Below are positions 22,140-32,332 of a stretch of DNA of 64,000 nucleotides, piece by piece; positions within the stretch are counted from its first letter, which is position 1, and every line of letters begins with the position of its first letter. Source of the DNA: Nematostella vectensis. Its lineage: Eukaryota > Cnidaria > Anthozoa > Actiniaria > Edwardsiidae. Under the pieces are notes generated by a model. The model made no database searches. It was not told the DNA's origin and worked only from the letters and a program-made list of their open reading frames with translations. Position numbers and translations under genes: made by a program. The DNA lies in the NCBI RefSeq assembly GCF_932526225.1, contig NC_064046.1, positions 3,720,001 to 3,784,000 of the forward strand, in the 5' to 3' direction.

Positions 22140-24119
22140 TGTATCTTTTTTTATCAGCCCGCCAGGTACATGCCATTCTCTTCTCTTGATTCTTCGTATT
22201 CCTGCCGTTTCTGCTGCCTGTGCCTCCGCGTATTATTTTCGCTCAATACAGGCCATCGCATAAACTCATCGCTTATTAGCCACTATCTTAGAGCGCGTAT
22301 CGTTACACAATCTCTCTTTACACGACACAATATAACACCCCGTGCTCAAGGAGCCAACTGTCCTATACTTATATAACCACTATCTATCTCCTATTTGCCA
22401 TTCATTTCTTTCTTATATACCGTATCTGCACGCCTTCATATTTTATTCCTATCACCGGCCTTGTAATTCCATTTAATTGTCTACAAGCTCACATTACACT
22501 CCACAAGATTGAACAATATGTTATCACAAGAAGTTATCAACAGTTCTCTCAGTCTCGTACCCAGACGCCGCGCGGTGCATGATGGTCAGGATGCGGTTTC
22601 GGGGTCGGAATTCACTTGACGTCTGGCAGAATTCAGGAAACATCTCGCAAGTTTTTCAAATATCTTGCAAGCAGCGTTTTTATGACAGTTTTTTACTTTT
22701 TTATGCACAAGACTAAGTGCCTACCTACACACACTCGTTGTAAACCATATAGTTTGATTTTCTGTGGTTCCCTGTTCAATTAGATGATATTTTCGTTTCG
22801 TAAAACCCAAGACGGCGGACGACACTGGTGAGCTCGATACATCGTTTCATGAAATGAAATTGGATGGTCTGAATGTTCTGGCACTCATTTGAACTCATAC
22901 TGCTCTGGTCGGATTGTATTTATCACAAATATACACTTTCAGAGATATAGTTCGAGCACATACTGTCTTTATGTTCGCTAGAAGAAGCTCTAGAGCGAAG
23001 AAGTCACTATTCGCACATGATCTTACGCCGAATTTCAAACTCCAGGAAAGTATTTAGGCTATTTGTGCACATGGAATTTTACAGGCAAGAAATGCAGTAT
23101 GGATAGGTCCCTCTTCGTCTGTGAAAATTCGTAACATTTTTGCTTTCCGATTTCGTCCGCCATCTTGGATCTGTAATCTGCCAGTCGTTATTTTTTTTCC
23201 GTCTTCGCTTCAGGATTGCTGTGGATGTCCGCGCAACAGCAAATAACGACTGGGTACGAGTCTGCAGTTTTCCTCTAACATCTCACTGCTAGCCTATTTC
23301 TACCTCTCATACATAGCCACTACTCCGACCTTTACAGCCCCCAATGCAATACACCATATAAAATAGCCACACTTGCACACTTTAAACCACGCACCAACGT
23401 CCATTACCACACATTTTATCACCCCACACAGCCACAGTTAACCCCCGACGCCTTGGTACGAATACCAGATTAAAACCAGAAGTATCATTTAATTTGCATT
23501 ATTTTTTTATTGGACAGGACGCATCATTTCCTGCGCTTTGTTTATCCCCGGAGGCGAAGCGCTAAGTAAGTAATCTATATGCACTATAACTCGCACAAGT
23601 CATAGTTATGTAAGCCACGATAAGAAAAAGCGCTTTTTCTCATTCTGAGCAAGGGATCTGGCATAAATCACTTCAACACGTTGAATTTATATCGTCTTCA
23701 TCACGAAAAGGTATATATATATATATGTCAATATCTTGCTTTCGGTATTGTTTTAACATTAACCATTTTCCGTGTGTTGTGTAATGGAAATATAATACAA
23801 AAAAGTAAACAATGGAACAAAAAGCAACGCTAAGTTGATAACACATTTATATTGTCCTTTCGCACTAAAATAATAATGATTCGGATTCTGTATAATGTGT
23901 TGTGCAGCTGAAGTACGACTGAATTATTAAACAAGATCTTATGTAATCTTTGACGTAGATGACATTTATATTGCCTTCTTGCAGGGAAAAATATTCAAGA
24001 CTTGACGACGTGGAATCACGCCTTTGTTCTCTGTAAAACACACGTATCTATAGTTGGCGATTAACTAAAAGTAAAAGGCCACCCGAAGTTTCTCAGTCGC
24101 CGACAAGACGTCACTCACG
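22140..24119. repeat. Upstream-flank duplicate U1 (promoter side of opsin 1)
   Basis: Co-linear with 29738-30943 upstream of opsin 2 except for a MITE insertion at 22553-23261 and small indels. The block ends directly at the start codon, so it must contain the opsin promoter and 5' UTR; the last about 60 bp (AAAGTAAAAGGCCACCC, AGTTTCTCAGTCGCCGACAA) are strongly conserved between copies. No TATA box is evident at a fixed distance. Confidence 0.85.
22553..23261. mobile_element. MITE with CTCGTACCCAG termini, inserted in opsin 1 upstream region
   Basis: Ends read TCTCGTACCCAGACGCCG at left and, reverse-complemented, ACTCGTACCCAGTCGTTA at right. The paralogous upstream region of opsin 2 (about 30110-30165) lacks it, giving a near-empty site. 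The termini match those of the element at 34715-35946. It has no ORF. Confidence 0.75.
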
Positions 24120-24712
24120 ATGGCTAAAGAGGGTGATCGAATGATTTATGGATCTGTGATGTTCTTGATATTAACGATCGGATTGGTAGGAAACATCCTT
24201 ACAATTGTAATCTTGCTTCGCAAAGATTATCGTTCTAAACTTATAGTTCCATATATGCTCAACATGGCCGTTCTAGATGCTTTACTCATACTTCTCGGAT
24301 ACCCCGTCTCGATAAACGCCATCTTAACAGGCAGGCGTCTAAAACCCGAAGACCGAACCTGCAAGTTCAATGCCTTTATGAATGGATCTATAGGAATCTC
24401 TGCTATTATAACTCTGACTTACATTAGCTTTGTTATGTATCGCACAATCACTAATACGACTACTATGCCAAGACAAATATCTGCCGTGTATCTGTTTGGT
24501 AGCCTCTGCGCGATCTGGACGTATGGTGTGTTGACCATGTTACCGCCTCTAGTGGGGTGGTCAAAGTTTGTACCCTGTGCCGCTGGGTTCAGCTGCGCTC
24601 CTGACTGGGGATCAGCTAGTGCGTCTACTTTGTCCTACAACATCGTACTTATGGTATTGGGATTTGTCATTCCTGTTGGCGTTATTTCAGTTTGTTATTA
24701 CAAGATCTTTAG
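24120..24712 (+). CDS. Opsin 1, exon 1 (TM1-TM5)
   Basis: ATG at 24120; 197 codons plus two bases to the donor GTGAGT at 24713. The product is a retinal-type opsin: GN motif in TM1, LxxxD in TM2 (Asp53), disulfide Cys81 and Cys159, WxxxxxxxPPLVGWS into ECL2, and TM5 Pro. The predicted full protein has 304 residues. It covers TM1-TM5 with an unusually short, unglycosylated N-terminus of about 8 residues. Compared with bovine rhodopsin, the Glu113 site is Asn84, the Glu181 site is Cys153 and the E134-R135-Y136 triplet is Val-Met-Tyr (105-107). Other cnidarian opsin groups lacking acidic counterions have been described in anthozoans; assignment to such a group is inference. Nearly identical to opsin 2. 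Confidence 0.9.
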
Positions 24713-25686
24713 GTGAGTAAATATTGAACTCGTGTTGCCTCTTTGCGCATATTACGTTGGTTCAGGCGAGTAGACATGATATTTTGTTGCCGGCGTACTA
24801 TGTCGGTTTTTCGTAGGTTTAGGTGAGTAAACGTGATGAACAAATGTTGCCTATTTGCGCATATATTGGTTTAGGCGAGTAAACATGATATTTTGTTGCC
24901 AGTGTATTGTGAGCGTATTATGTCGGTTTCTGTTCGGTTCAAGGTGAGTGAACATGAACTCTTATTGCCTCTGCGCTTATTATGTTTGTTTAGGTGAGTA
25001 AAAAGGAAGGTAGCCATGGTAATTGAGCGGGACACAAGTACGCGATATTGAAATGAACGTTTGCGCAATCACGCAAGAGCGAGATCATGCTATGCGATGC
25101 ATCACGGATCTAAAGCGTTGGTTCGATTAGCAATGGGGTGATTAGTGTTGGGGTTATTAGCGTTTGGGTGATTAGCAGGTGAAATTATGACTCAGCGGCT
25201 CTTTCTCTGGGTTATGGCATCTGATAACAGCTTCCCCTTCCTTGCAGTTCGTTACTTTACTGCTCTTTGTCAGCTTCCGTCTTATCAGTCTTTAAAGAAA
25301 GAGGGAGGAGACTTTCCTGTGCTTCAGGCTGTTTGTCCTTTTTGAAAATATCCTTACTTGAGTTTTATCAACTCCTAACTTCAACTTATTTTGTGCGTAT
25401 AAATGTTTCATAGTTTTTAAAAGTTTTTTTCTCTTTTGATTGTCATCAGTTTCTTCTCGGTGACGACCTAGCATTTTTTTTTTAACGGAAAACGCAAAAA
25501 AAATATTTTAAAATGTGACAGCAGTGTGTCTATTGGAAGTTTCACGAGGATCTGACTGATATTTTAGAGCGGGTGGCCTTTTAAATAGCGCAGATTCTAA
25601 AATATTCTTTTGTCTATTGTCGGTTAAGGTTTCCGTCGACCCTTCGGAAGTAAACTTGACAAGGGGACTTTCCTGTTCTATTTCAG
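24713..25686 (+). other. Opsin 1 intron with repeated donor-like segments
   Basis: A 974-bp phase-2 intron, GTGAGT to TTTCAG. Its first 290 bp contain further copies of the exon-end/donor sequence (TTTAGGTGAGTAAA or variants) with GT at 24823, 24954 and 24994 and GCGAGT at 24766 and 24875, each followed by TGTTGCCT-type sequence. An in-frame TGA lies inside the true donor, so later donors would give a protein ending after TM5. Confidence 0.8.
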
Positions 25687-26008
25687 GTTTCTCTGCTTCA
25701 ATCCTGTACCCACCGCTTTCGCCTGTATCCGCAACAACCGACGTCGAGTAAATGTGCGAATTACACGCATGATCATGGTGTCAATCATCTCTTTCGTCAT
25801 CAGCTGGTCACCCTACTGTGTCGTCAGTGTAATGGCCATGGTGCACCGCGCGCCGTCATTACCACGTGGTTTCGCCGAGATCCCTGAACTCATGGCTAAA
25901 GCGTCCGTTATATACAACCCTCTGGTGTTCACTGTGATGAACATAGAATTCCGAAGATCACTCTTTCAAGTTATGTCGAACTTTCGCTGCCAGCGAGATA
26001 CCCTGTAA
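25687..26008 (+). CDS. Opsin 1, exon 2 (ICL3, TM6, TM7, truncated C-tail)
   Basis: Starts after CTATTTCAG; the first G completes the Arg codon of exon 1. Encodes FLCFNPVPTAF, a basic ICL3 (NNRRRVNVRITR), TM6 SWSPYC and TM7 MAKASVIYNPLVF with the chromophore lysine equivalent to bovine Lys296. The NPxxY motif is NPLVF. The tail stops early (FRCQRDTL) because about 16 net bases are missing relative to opsin 2 and the orphan exon, where the same spot is a perfect hairpin. Confidence 0.9.
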
Positions 26009-28190
26009 ATTCCGTAGCCCCAGGGGATATTAGGTGTGGTTAAAACAATTTTTAACTCTAAGTACTAAAACAATCACAATTTCAGTATTCCCGGAGACGG
26101 TCGACAATATTCATGACCAGTTGTTACTAGGATGATTGGGGGATCCACTGTACTATATTCATGGCCAGTTGTTACTAGGATGATTGGGAGGATCCACTGT
26201 TTCTCTATGGGAGAGCAGATGCGGAGAAATGGGATAGCAAAAGCGGAAAACACTCCATTAGGAATAGCAGTTAGTAAAATTCTCTACCGTAAAAGATAGG
26301 ACGATCACCATCTTTCATCATTTTTAGAAACACAACTTTCCATGTATTATTTGATACTTTGAAAATAGAACTGACCTGTTTGAGTTTTAGGATAAATGTG
26401 ACAGTACCCTAAGGTTTTCAAACTCGTGGGCACGGGCGTTGACACGACGTTTAAATGGAATGTTTTTTAGTTGACACTAATTTTGTTCTCTTGGCCACGG
26501 TATTTTTTTTCCCGTTGGCACGGATTTTTTTCCCGTGGCCACGGAAGGAAAATCCGTGGGCACGTGGAAAAAAACTCGTTTAAAAAAGCTGAAAAGTCGT
26601 TGACACGGCTGTCTAGATTTCGTGTCTACGAATCAAACACACGGATCACGAATCGTGAATGTTGAACCATTCGATTGAATCTTCCGATTTAAATGGAAGT
26701 CGTTTTCACAACCTTGAGTCGTATGCAAACAAGAGAGCGGATCGGTTGCTGTGTTTTATTTTCCTTTGTAGGAGGATGCTTATATCAGCGACTAAGAAAC
26801 GGCGGTTTTCACTTGCTAATAAGCACATGCATAAAAAAGAATTCCATATCAGGTATTTAGCGATCGGTAAAACATTTCTTAGATTTTAGTCGTATGCAAA
26901 CAAGTCAAGGTGTGTGAGGCGTTTATGACGCCGTAAAATCGCACATAAATAAATTCGTCATGATATTTCATTTGCCTAGGCTTTCATAGGCTACAAGACT
27001 AAGCGCAACGAAAATCGGACCAACAGGCTTCAGAAATATTCACTGTCTATTTTTTCAACAAACAGACTCGCGTCTTTGACGGTAAATCTAAAAGGCATTT
27101 TCCCTGTTTTACGTTCTACGCACTCGGTCACAAAGATCAGCGTTCGTTTTGGAATATCGTAAGCGTGTGCGACATTCTGTTTTCATTAGTTTGATTAAAC
27201 TCTTCTGTCAGAGGTTTGGCAGAATTAACACGACTGCCTATTGGTAATTTGTACGATTAGATAATGACCTGGTTATATATACTTTAGAAATTTTGCTTGG
27301 GCACGTTTTTAACACTAGACATAAAAATGTTTCCAATATAAGTTGCTCCTCTTCTTGATAGAACCAATAATTGAAGTGAAATCTCGCGCTGCCTGCTCTA
27401 GTTTTCGCGTAAAAATGTGAAATACGAGAACGTATCTGAGCTAGTCAAAATTTCAAGAACAATGCTAAAAATGTAAAGGGATTTATTTAATATAATCTTT
27501 GAGATTGGATGCGCAAAGCTGAATATGATAATACAAGAACACTAAAAAAAACGAATAGAAAGTAAAAAAACAGTAAAAAAAAAACAAATCTCATGAAAAC
27601 CATCAACAGCGTATGGAAAACCCAGTTAAAAAAATAAAATAAAATAAAACGAGGCCAGATGAAATGATTCACTCCGAGAAACTTTCTTTCCCTCTTGTGA
27701 CTTCTATTTACTTCGCTTCCGCTTTAACTTTGTTTTTTTTTGGAGAGGAAAAGCTTCTAAGGATAATTTTAAGAAATTCACTTCTTATTAGATTTTATCT
27801 AGCTTAGCCTTACACAATATCTAAAGGTTTTTAGCATTTATATTTTTAAAGCGTTTAAAATGGACTACAGGAGTTCTAAAGCATTATATCCATCAGCCAT
27901 GGACATACAATGGATTTCAAAAAGCTTTATACGGTTGAGCTCTTTTATTGTGCACATTTAGTCTTGGCATAAGACCAGAGCCCCTTCTTTCAGGATTTTG
28001 AGTGAAAGCATCGACACAATAATTTAACAACACGAACACCTACCACTAGACAATACGCATGTGAAAATAATAGCATATGATAATGTCAAAAAAATTATAA
28101 TAAAGAAATGGAAGTTACATATTAAACTGTGTGGAATAAGTCATGTGTTTTTAAGTAAAATTACTTTGAAGTACCTCCTTACGTACCCTG
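26009..28190. repeat. Downstream-flank duplicate, copy D1
   Basis: Full-length copy of the opsin 3' flank, matched by 32333-34480 and in part by 20966-21640 and 28200-29727. Starts with two roughly 49-bp units (GACCAGTTGTTACTAGGATG). The GTGGCCACGG/CCGTTGGCACGG stretch at about 26495-26560 can form hairpins. No conserved coding frame between copies, so non-coding. Confidence 0.85.
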
Positions 28191-28199
28191 AGAACCAGA

Positions 28200-29727
28200 T
28201 CACCATCTCTCATCATTTTTAGAAACACAACTTTTCATGTATTATTTGGTACTTTGAAAATAGAACTGACCTGTTTGAGTTGTAGGATAAATGTGACGGT
28301 ACCCTAAGGTTTTCAAACTCGTGGGCACGGGCGTTGACACGACGTTTAAATGGAATGTTTTTCCGAATGTTTTTCCGTTGACACTAATTTTGTTCTCTTG
28401 GCCACAGTATTTTTTTCCCGTTGGCACGGATTTTTTTCCGTGGGCACGCGGAAAAAACTCGTTTAAAAAAGTTGAAAAGTCGTTGACACGGCCGTCTAGA
28501 TTTCGTGTCTACGAATCAAACACACGGATCACGAATCGTGAATGTTGAACCATTCGATTGAATCTTCCGATTTAAGTGGAAGTCGTTTTCACAACCTTGA
28601 GTCGTATGCAAACAAGAGAGCGGATCGGTTGCTGTGTTTTATTTTCCTTTGTAGGAGGAAGCTTATATCAGCGACTAAGACACGGCGGTTTTCACTTGCT
28701 AATAAGCACATGCATAAAAAAGAATTCCATATCAGGTTGAGTAAAATATTTAGCGATCGTTAAAACATTTCATAGATTTTAGTCGTATGCAAACAAATTC
28801 AAGGTGTGTGAGGCGTTAACGACGCCGTAATATCGCACATAATTAAATTCGTCATGATATTTTATTTGAATAGGCTTTCATAGGCTACAAGACTAAGCGC
28901 AACGAAAATCGGACCGACAGGCTTCAGAAATATTCACTGTCTATTTTTTCAACAAACAGACTCGCGTCTTTGACGGTAAATCTAAAAGGCGTCTTCCCTG
29001 TTTTACGTTCTACGCACTCGGTCACAGAGGTCAGCGTTCGTTTTGGAATATTGTAAGCGTGTGCGACATTCTGTTTTCATTAGTTTGATTAAACTCTTCT
29101 GTCAGAGGTTTGGCAGAATTAACACGACTGCCTATGGGTAATTTGTACGATTAGATAATGACCTGGTTATATATACTTTAAAAATTTTGCTTGGGCAAGT
29201 TTTTGACACTAGGTATGAAACATAAAAATGTTTCCAATATAAGTTACTCCTCTTCTTGATAGAACCACTACTAGAAGTGAAATCTTGGGCTGCCTGCTCT
29301 AGTTTTCGCGTAAAAATGTGAAATACGAGAACGTACCTGAGCTAGTCATAATTTCAAGCACAATGCTAAAAATGTAAAGTGATTTATTTAATATAATCTT
29401 TGAGATTGGATGCGCAAAGCTGAATATGATAAGACAAGAACACTAGAAAAAAAAAACGAATAGAAATTAAAAAAACAGTATAAAAAACAAATCTCATAAA
29501 AACCATCAACAGCGTATGGAAAACCCAGTTTAAAAAACAAAAAAAAACAAAACAAAAAAAAACAAGGCCGGAAATGATTCACTCCGAGAAACTTTTTTTC
29601 CCTCTTGTGACTTCTATTTACTTCGCTTCCGCTTTAACTTTGGTTTTTTGGAGAGGAAAAGCTTCTAATGATAATTTTAAGAAATTCACTTCTTACTAGA
29701 TTTTATCTAGCTTAGCCTTACACGATA
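28200..29727. repeat. Downstream-flank duplicate, extra copy D1b without an opsin
   Basis: Repeats 26308-27815 directly after D1, joined at AACCAGATCACCATC. No opsin exons remain between the two copies, so a unit has lost its gene or only the flank was duplicated. Confidence 0.85.
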
Positions 29728-29737
29728 AGGTGATTGT

Positions 29738-30943
29738 ATATCTCTTTTTATCAGCCCGCCAGGTACACGCCATTCACTTCTCTCGATTCTTCGTATTCCT
29801 GCCGTTTCTGCTGCCTGTGCCTCCGCGTATTATTTTCGCTCAATACAGGCCATCGCATAAACTCATCGCTTATCAGCCACTATCTTAGAGCACGCATCGT
29901 TACACAGTCTCTCTTTACACGACACAATATAACACCCCGTGCTCAAGGAGCCAACTGTTCTATACTTATATAACCACTATCTATCTCCTATTTGCCATCC
30001 ATTTCTTTCTTTTATACCGTATTTGCACGCCTTCGTATTTTATTCCTATCACCGGCCTTGTAATTCCATTACTCCACAAGATTGAACAATATGTTATCAC
30101 AAGAAGTTATTAACATGTAATTATCACCTTCCTCCGAAGGTCAAACACACAGTTATCCCCTAACATCTCACTGCTAGCCTATTTCCACCTCTCATACATA
30201 GCCACTACTTCGACCTTACAGCCCCCAATGCAATACACCATATAAAATAGCCACACGTACACACTTTAACCCACACACCAACGTCCATTACCACACATTT
30301 TATCACCCCACACAGCCACAGTTAACCCCCGACGCCTTGGTACGAATACCAGATTAAAACCAAAACTATATTTTAATTTGCATTATTTTTTTGGACAGGA
30401 CGCATCATTTCCTGCGCTTTGTTTATCCCCGGAGGCGAAGCTCTAAGTAAGTAATCTATATGCACTATAATTCGCACAAGTCATAGTTATGTAAGCCACG
30501 ATAAGAAAAAGCGCTTTTTCTCATTCGGGGCAAGAGATCTGGCATAAATCACTTCAACACGTTGAATTTACATCGTCTTCATCACGAGAAGGTATGTATC
30601 TTGCTTTCGGTATTGTTTTAACATTAACAACTTTGTGTGTTGTGTAATTGAAATATAATACAAAAAAGTAAACAATGCAACAAAAAACAAGGCTAAGTTG
30701 ATAACACATTTATATTGTCCTTTCGCACTAAAATAATAATGATTCGGATTCTGTATAATGTGTTTTGCAGCTGAAGTACGACTGAATTATTAAACAAGAT
30801 CTTATGTAATCTTTGACGTAGATGACTTGACGCCGTGGAATCACGTCTTTGTTATCTGTAAAGCAAACGTATTATAGTTGGCGATTAACTAAAAGTAAAA
30901 GGCCACCCAAAGTTTCTCAGTCGCCGACAAGTCTTCAGTCAAG
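29738..30943. repeat. Upstream-flank duplicate U2 (promoter side of opsin 2)
   Basis: Copy of 22140-24119 without the MITE. Ends at the start codon of opsin 2. Conservation of the final part between copies marks the probable proximal promoter and 5' UTR. Confidence 0.85.
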
Positions 30944-31536
30944 ATGGCTACAGAGGGTGATCAAATGATTTATGGATCTGTGATGTTCTTGATATTAACG
31001 ATCGGATTGGTAGGAAACATCCTTACAATTGTAATCTTGCTTCGCAAAGATTATCGTTCTAAACTTATAGTTCCATATATGCTCAACATGGCCGTTCTAG
31101 ATGCTTTACTTATACTTTTCGGATACCCCGTCTCGATAAACGCCATCTTAACAGGCAGGCGTCTAAAACCCGAAGACCGAACCTGCAAGTTCGATGCCTT
31201 TATGAATGGATCTATAGGAATCTCTGCTATTATAACTCTGACTTATATTAGCTTTATTATGTATCGCACAATCACTAATACGACTACTATGCCAAGACAA
31301 ATATCTGCCGTGTATCTGTTTGGTAGCCTCTGCGCGATCTGGACGTATGGTGTGTTGACCATGTTACCGCCTCTAGTGGGGTGGTCAAAGTTTGTGCCCG
31401 GTGCCGCTGGGTTCAGCTGCGCTCCTGACTGGGGATCAGCTAGTGCGTCTACTTTGTCCTACAACATCGTACTTATGGTCTTGGGATTTGTCATTCCTGT
31501 TGGCGTTATTTCAGTTTGTTATTACAAGATCTTTAG
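30944..31536 (+). CDS. Opsin 2, exon 1 (TM1-TM5)
   Basis: Same structure as opsin 1 exon 1; donor GTGAGT at 31537, phase 2. The full product is 321 residues. Notable differences from opsin 1: Asp84 in place of Asn84 at the site equal to bovine Glu113 (codon GAT against AAT) and Gly153 instead of Cys153 at the Glu181 site. Disulfide cysteines 81 and 159 and Asp53 are present. The E/DRY triplet is Ile-Met-Tyr (105-107). Membrane photoreceptor GPCR expected; the missing Arg makes standard G-protein coupling uncertain. Confidence 0.92.
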
Positions 31537-31959
31537 GTGAGTAAATATTGAACTCGTGTTGCCTCTTTGCGCATATTATGTTGGTTCAGGCGAGTAGACA
31601 GGATATTTTGTTGCCTGCGTACTATGTCGGTTTTTGGTAGGTTTAGGTGATTCTTTTTTTAGGTGAGTAAATATTGAACTCGTGTTGCCTCTTTGCGCAT
31701 ATTATGTTGGTTCAGGCGAGTAAACATGATATTTTGTTGCCGGCGTACTATGTACCGTACGAAAAACGCAAAAAAAAAATTTAAAATGTGAAAGCAGTGT
31801 GTCTATTGGAAGTTTCACGAGGATCTAAATGATATTTTAGAGCGGGTGGCCTTTTAAATAGCGCAGATTCTAAAATATTCTTTTGTCTTTTGTCGGTTAA
31901 GGTTTCCGTCGACCCTTCGGAAGTTAACTTGACAAGGCGACTTTCCTGTTCTATTTCAG
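31537..31959 (+). other. Opsin 2 intron
   Basis: A 423-bp phase-2 intron, GTGAGT to TATTTCAG, shorter than in opsin 1 because a middle portion is absent. It again carries repeats of the donor segment (GTGAGTAAATATTGAACTCG recurs near 31663; GCGAGT variants at about 31589 and 31719). Confidence 0.8.
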
Positions 31960-32332
31960 GTTTCTCTGCTTCAATCCTGTACCCACCGCTTTCGCCTCTA
32001 TCCGCAACAACCGACGTCGAGTAAATGTGCGAATTACACGCATGATTATGGTGTCAATCATCTCTTTCGTCATCAGCTGGTCACCCTACTGTGTCGTCAG
32101 TGTAATGGCCATGGTGCACCGCGCGCCGTCATTACCACGTGGTTTCGCCGAGATCCCTGAACTCATGGCTAAAGCGTCCGTTATATACAACCCTCTGGTG
32201 TTCACTGTGATGAACATAGAGTTCCGAAGATCACTCTTTCAAGTTATGTCGAACTTTCGCTGCAAGGGAGATACCGGGGTATCTGCCTTGCAGCGAAATT
32301 CCGTAGCCCCAGGAGATATTAGGTGTGGTTGA
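31960..32332 (+). CDS. Opsin 2, exon 2 (ICL3, TM6, TM7, full C-tail)
   Basis: Completes Arg198, then a basic ICL3, TM6 (W238 in SWSPYC), TM7 with retinal Lys269 in AKASVIYNP and NPLVF (275-279), helix-8-like IEFRRSLFQ and a tail with Cys299, ending DIRCG. Of the three related exons this and the orphan exon keep the full tail. The bases 32262-32291, coding for the tail, form a near-perfect DNA palindrome. Confidence 0.92.

Noticed and set aside
27487..29582. Phe-rich minus-strand frames conserved in flanking duplicates
   Set aside because: The frames break differently between copies through A-run length changes, so they are not under coding constraint.
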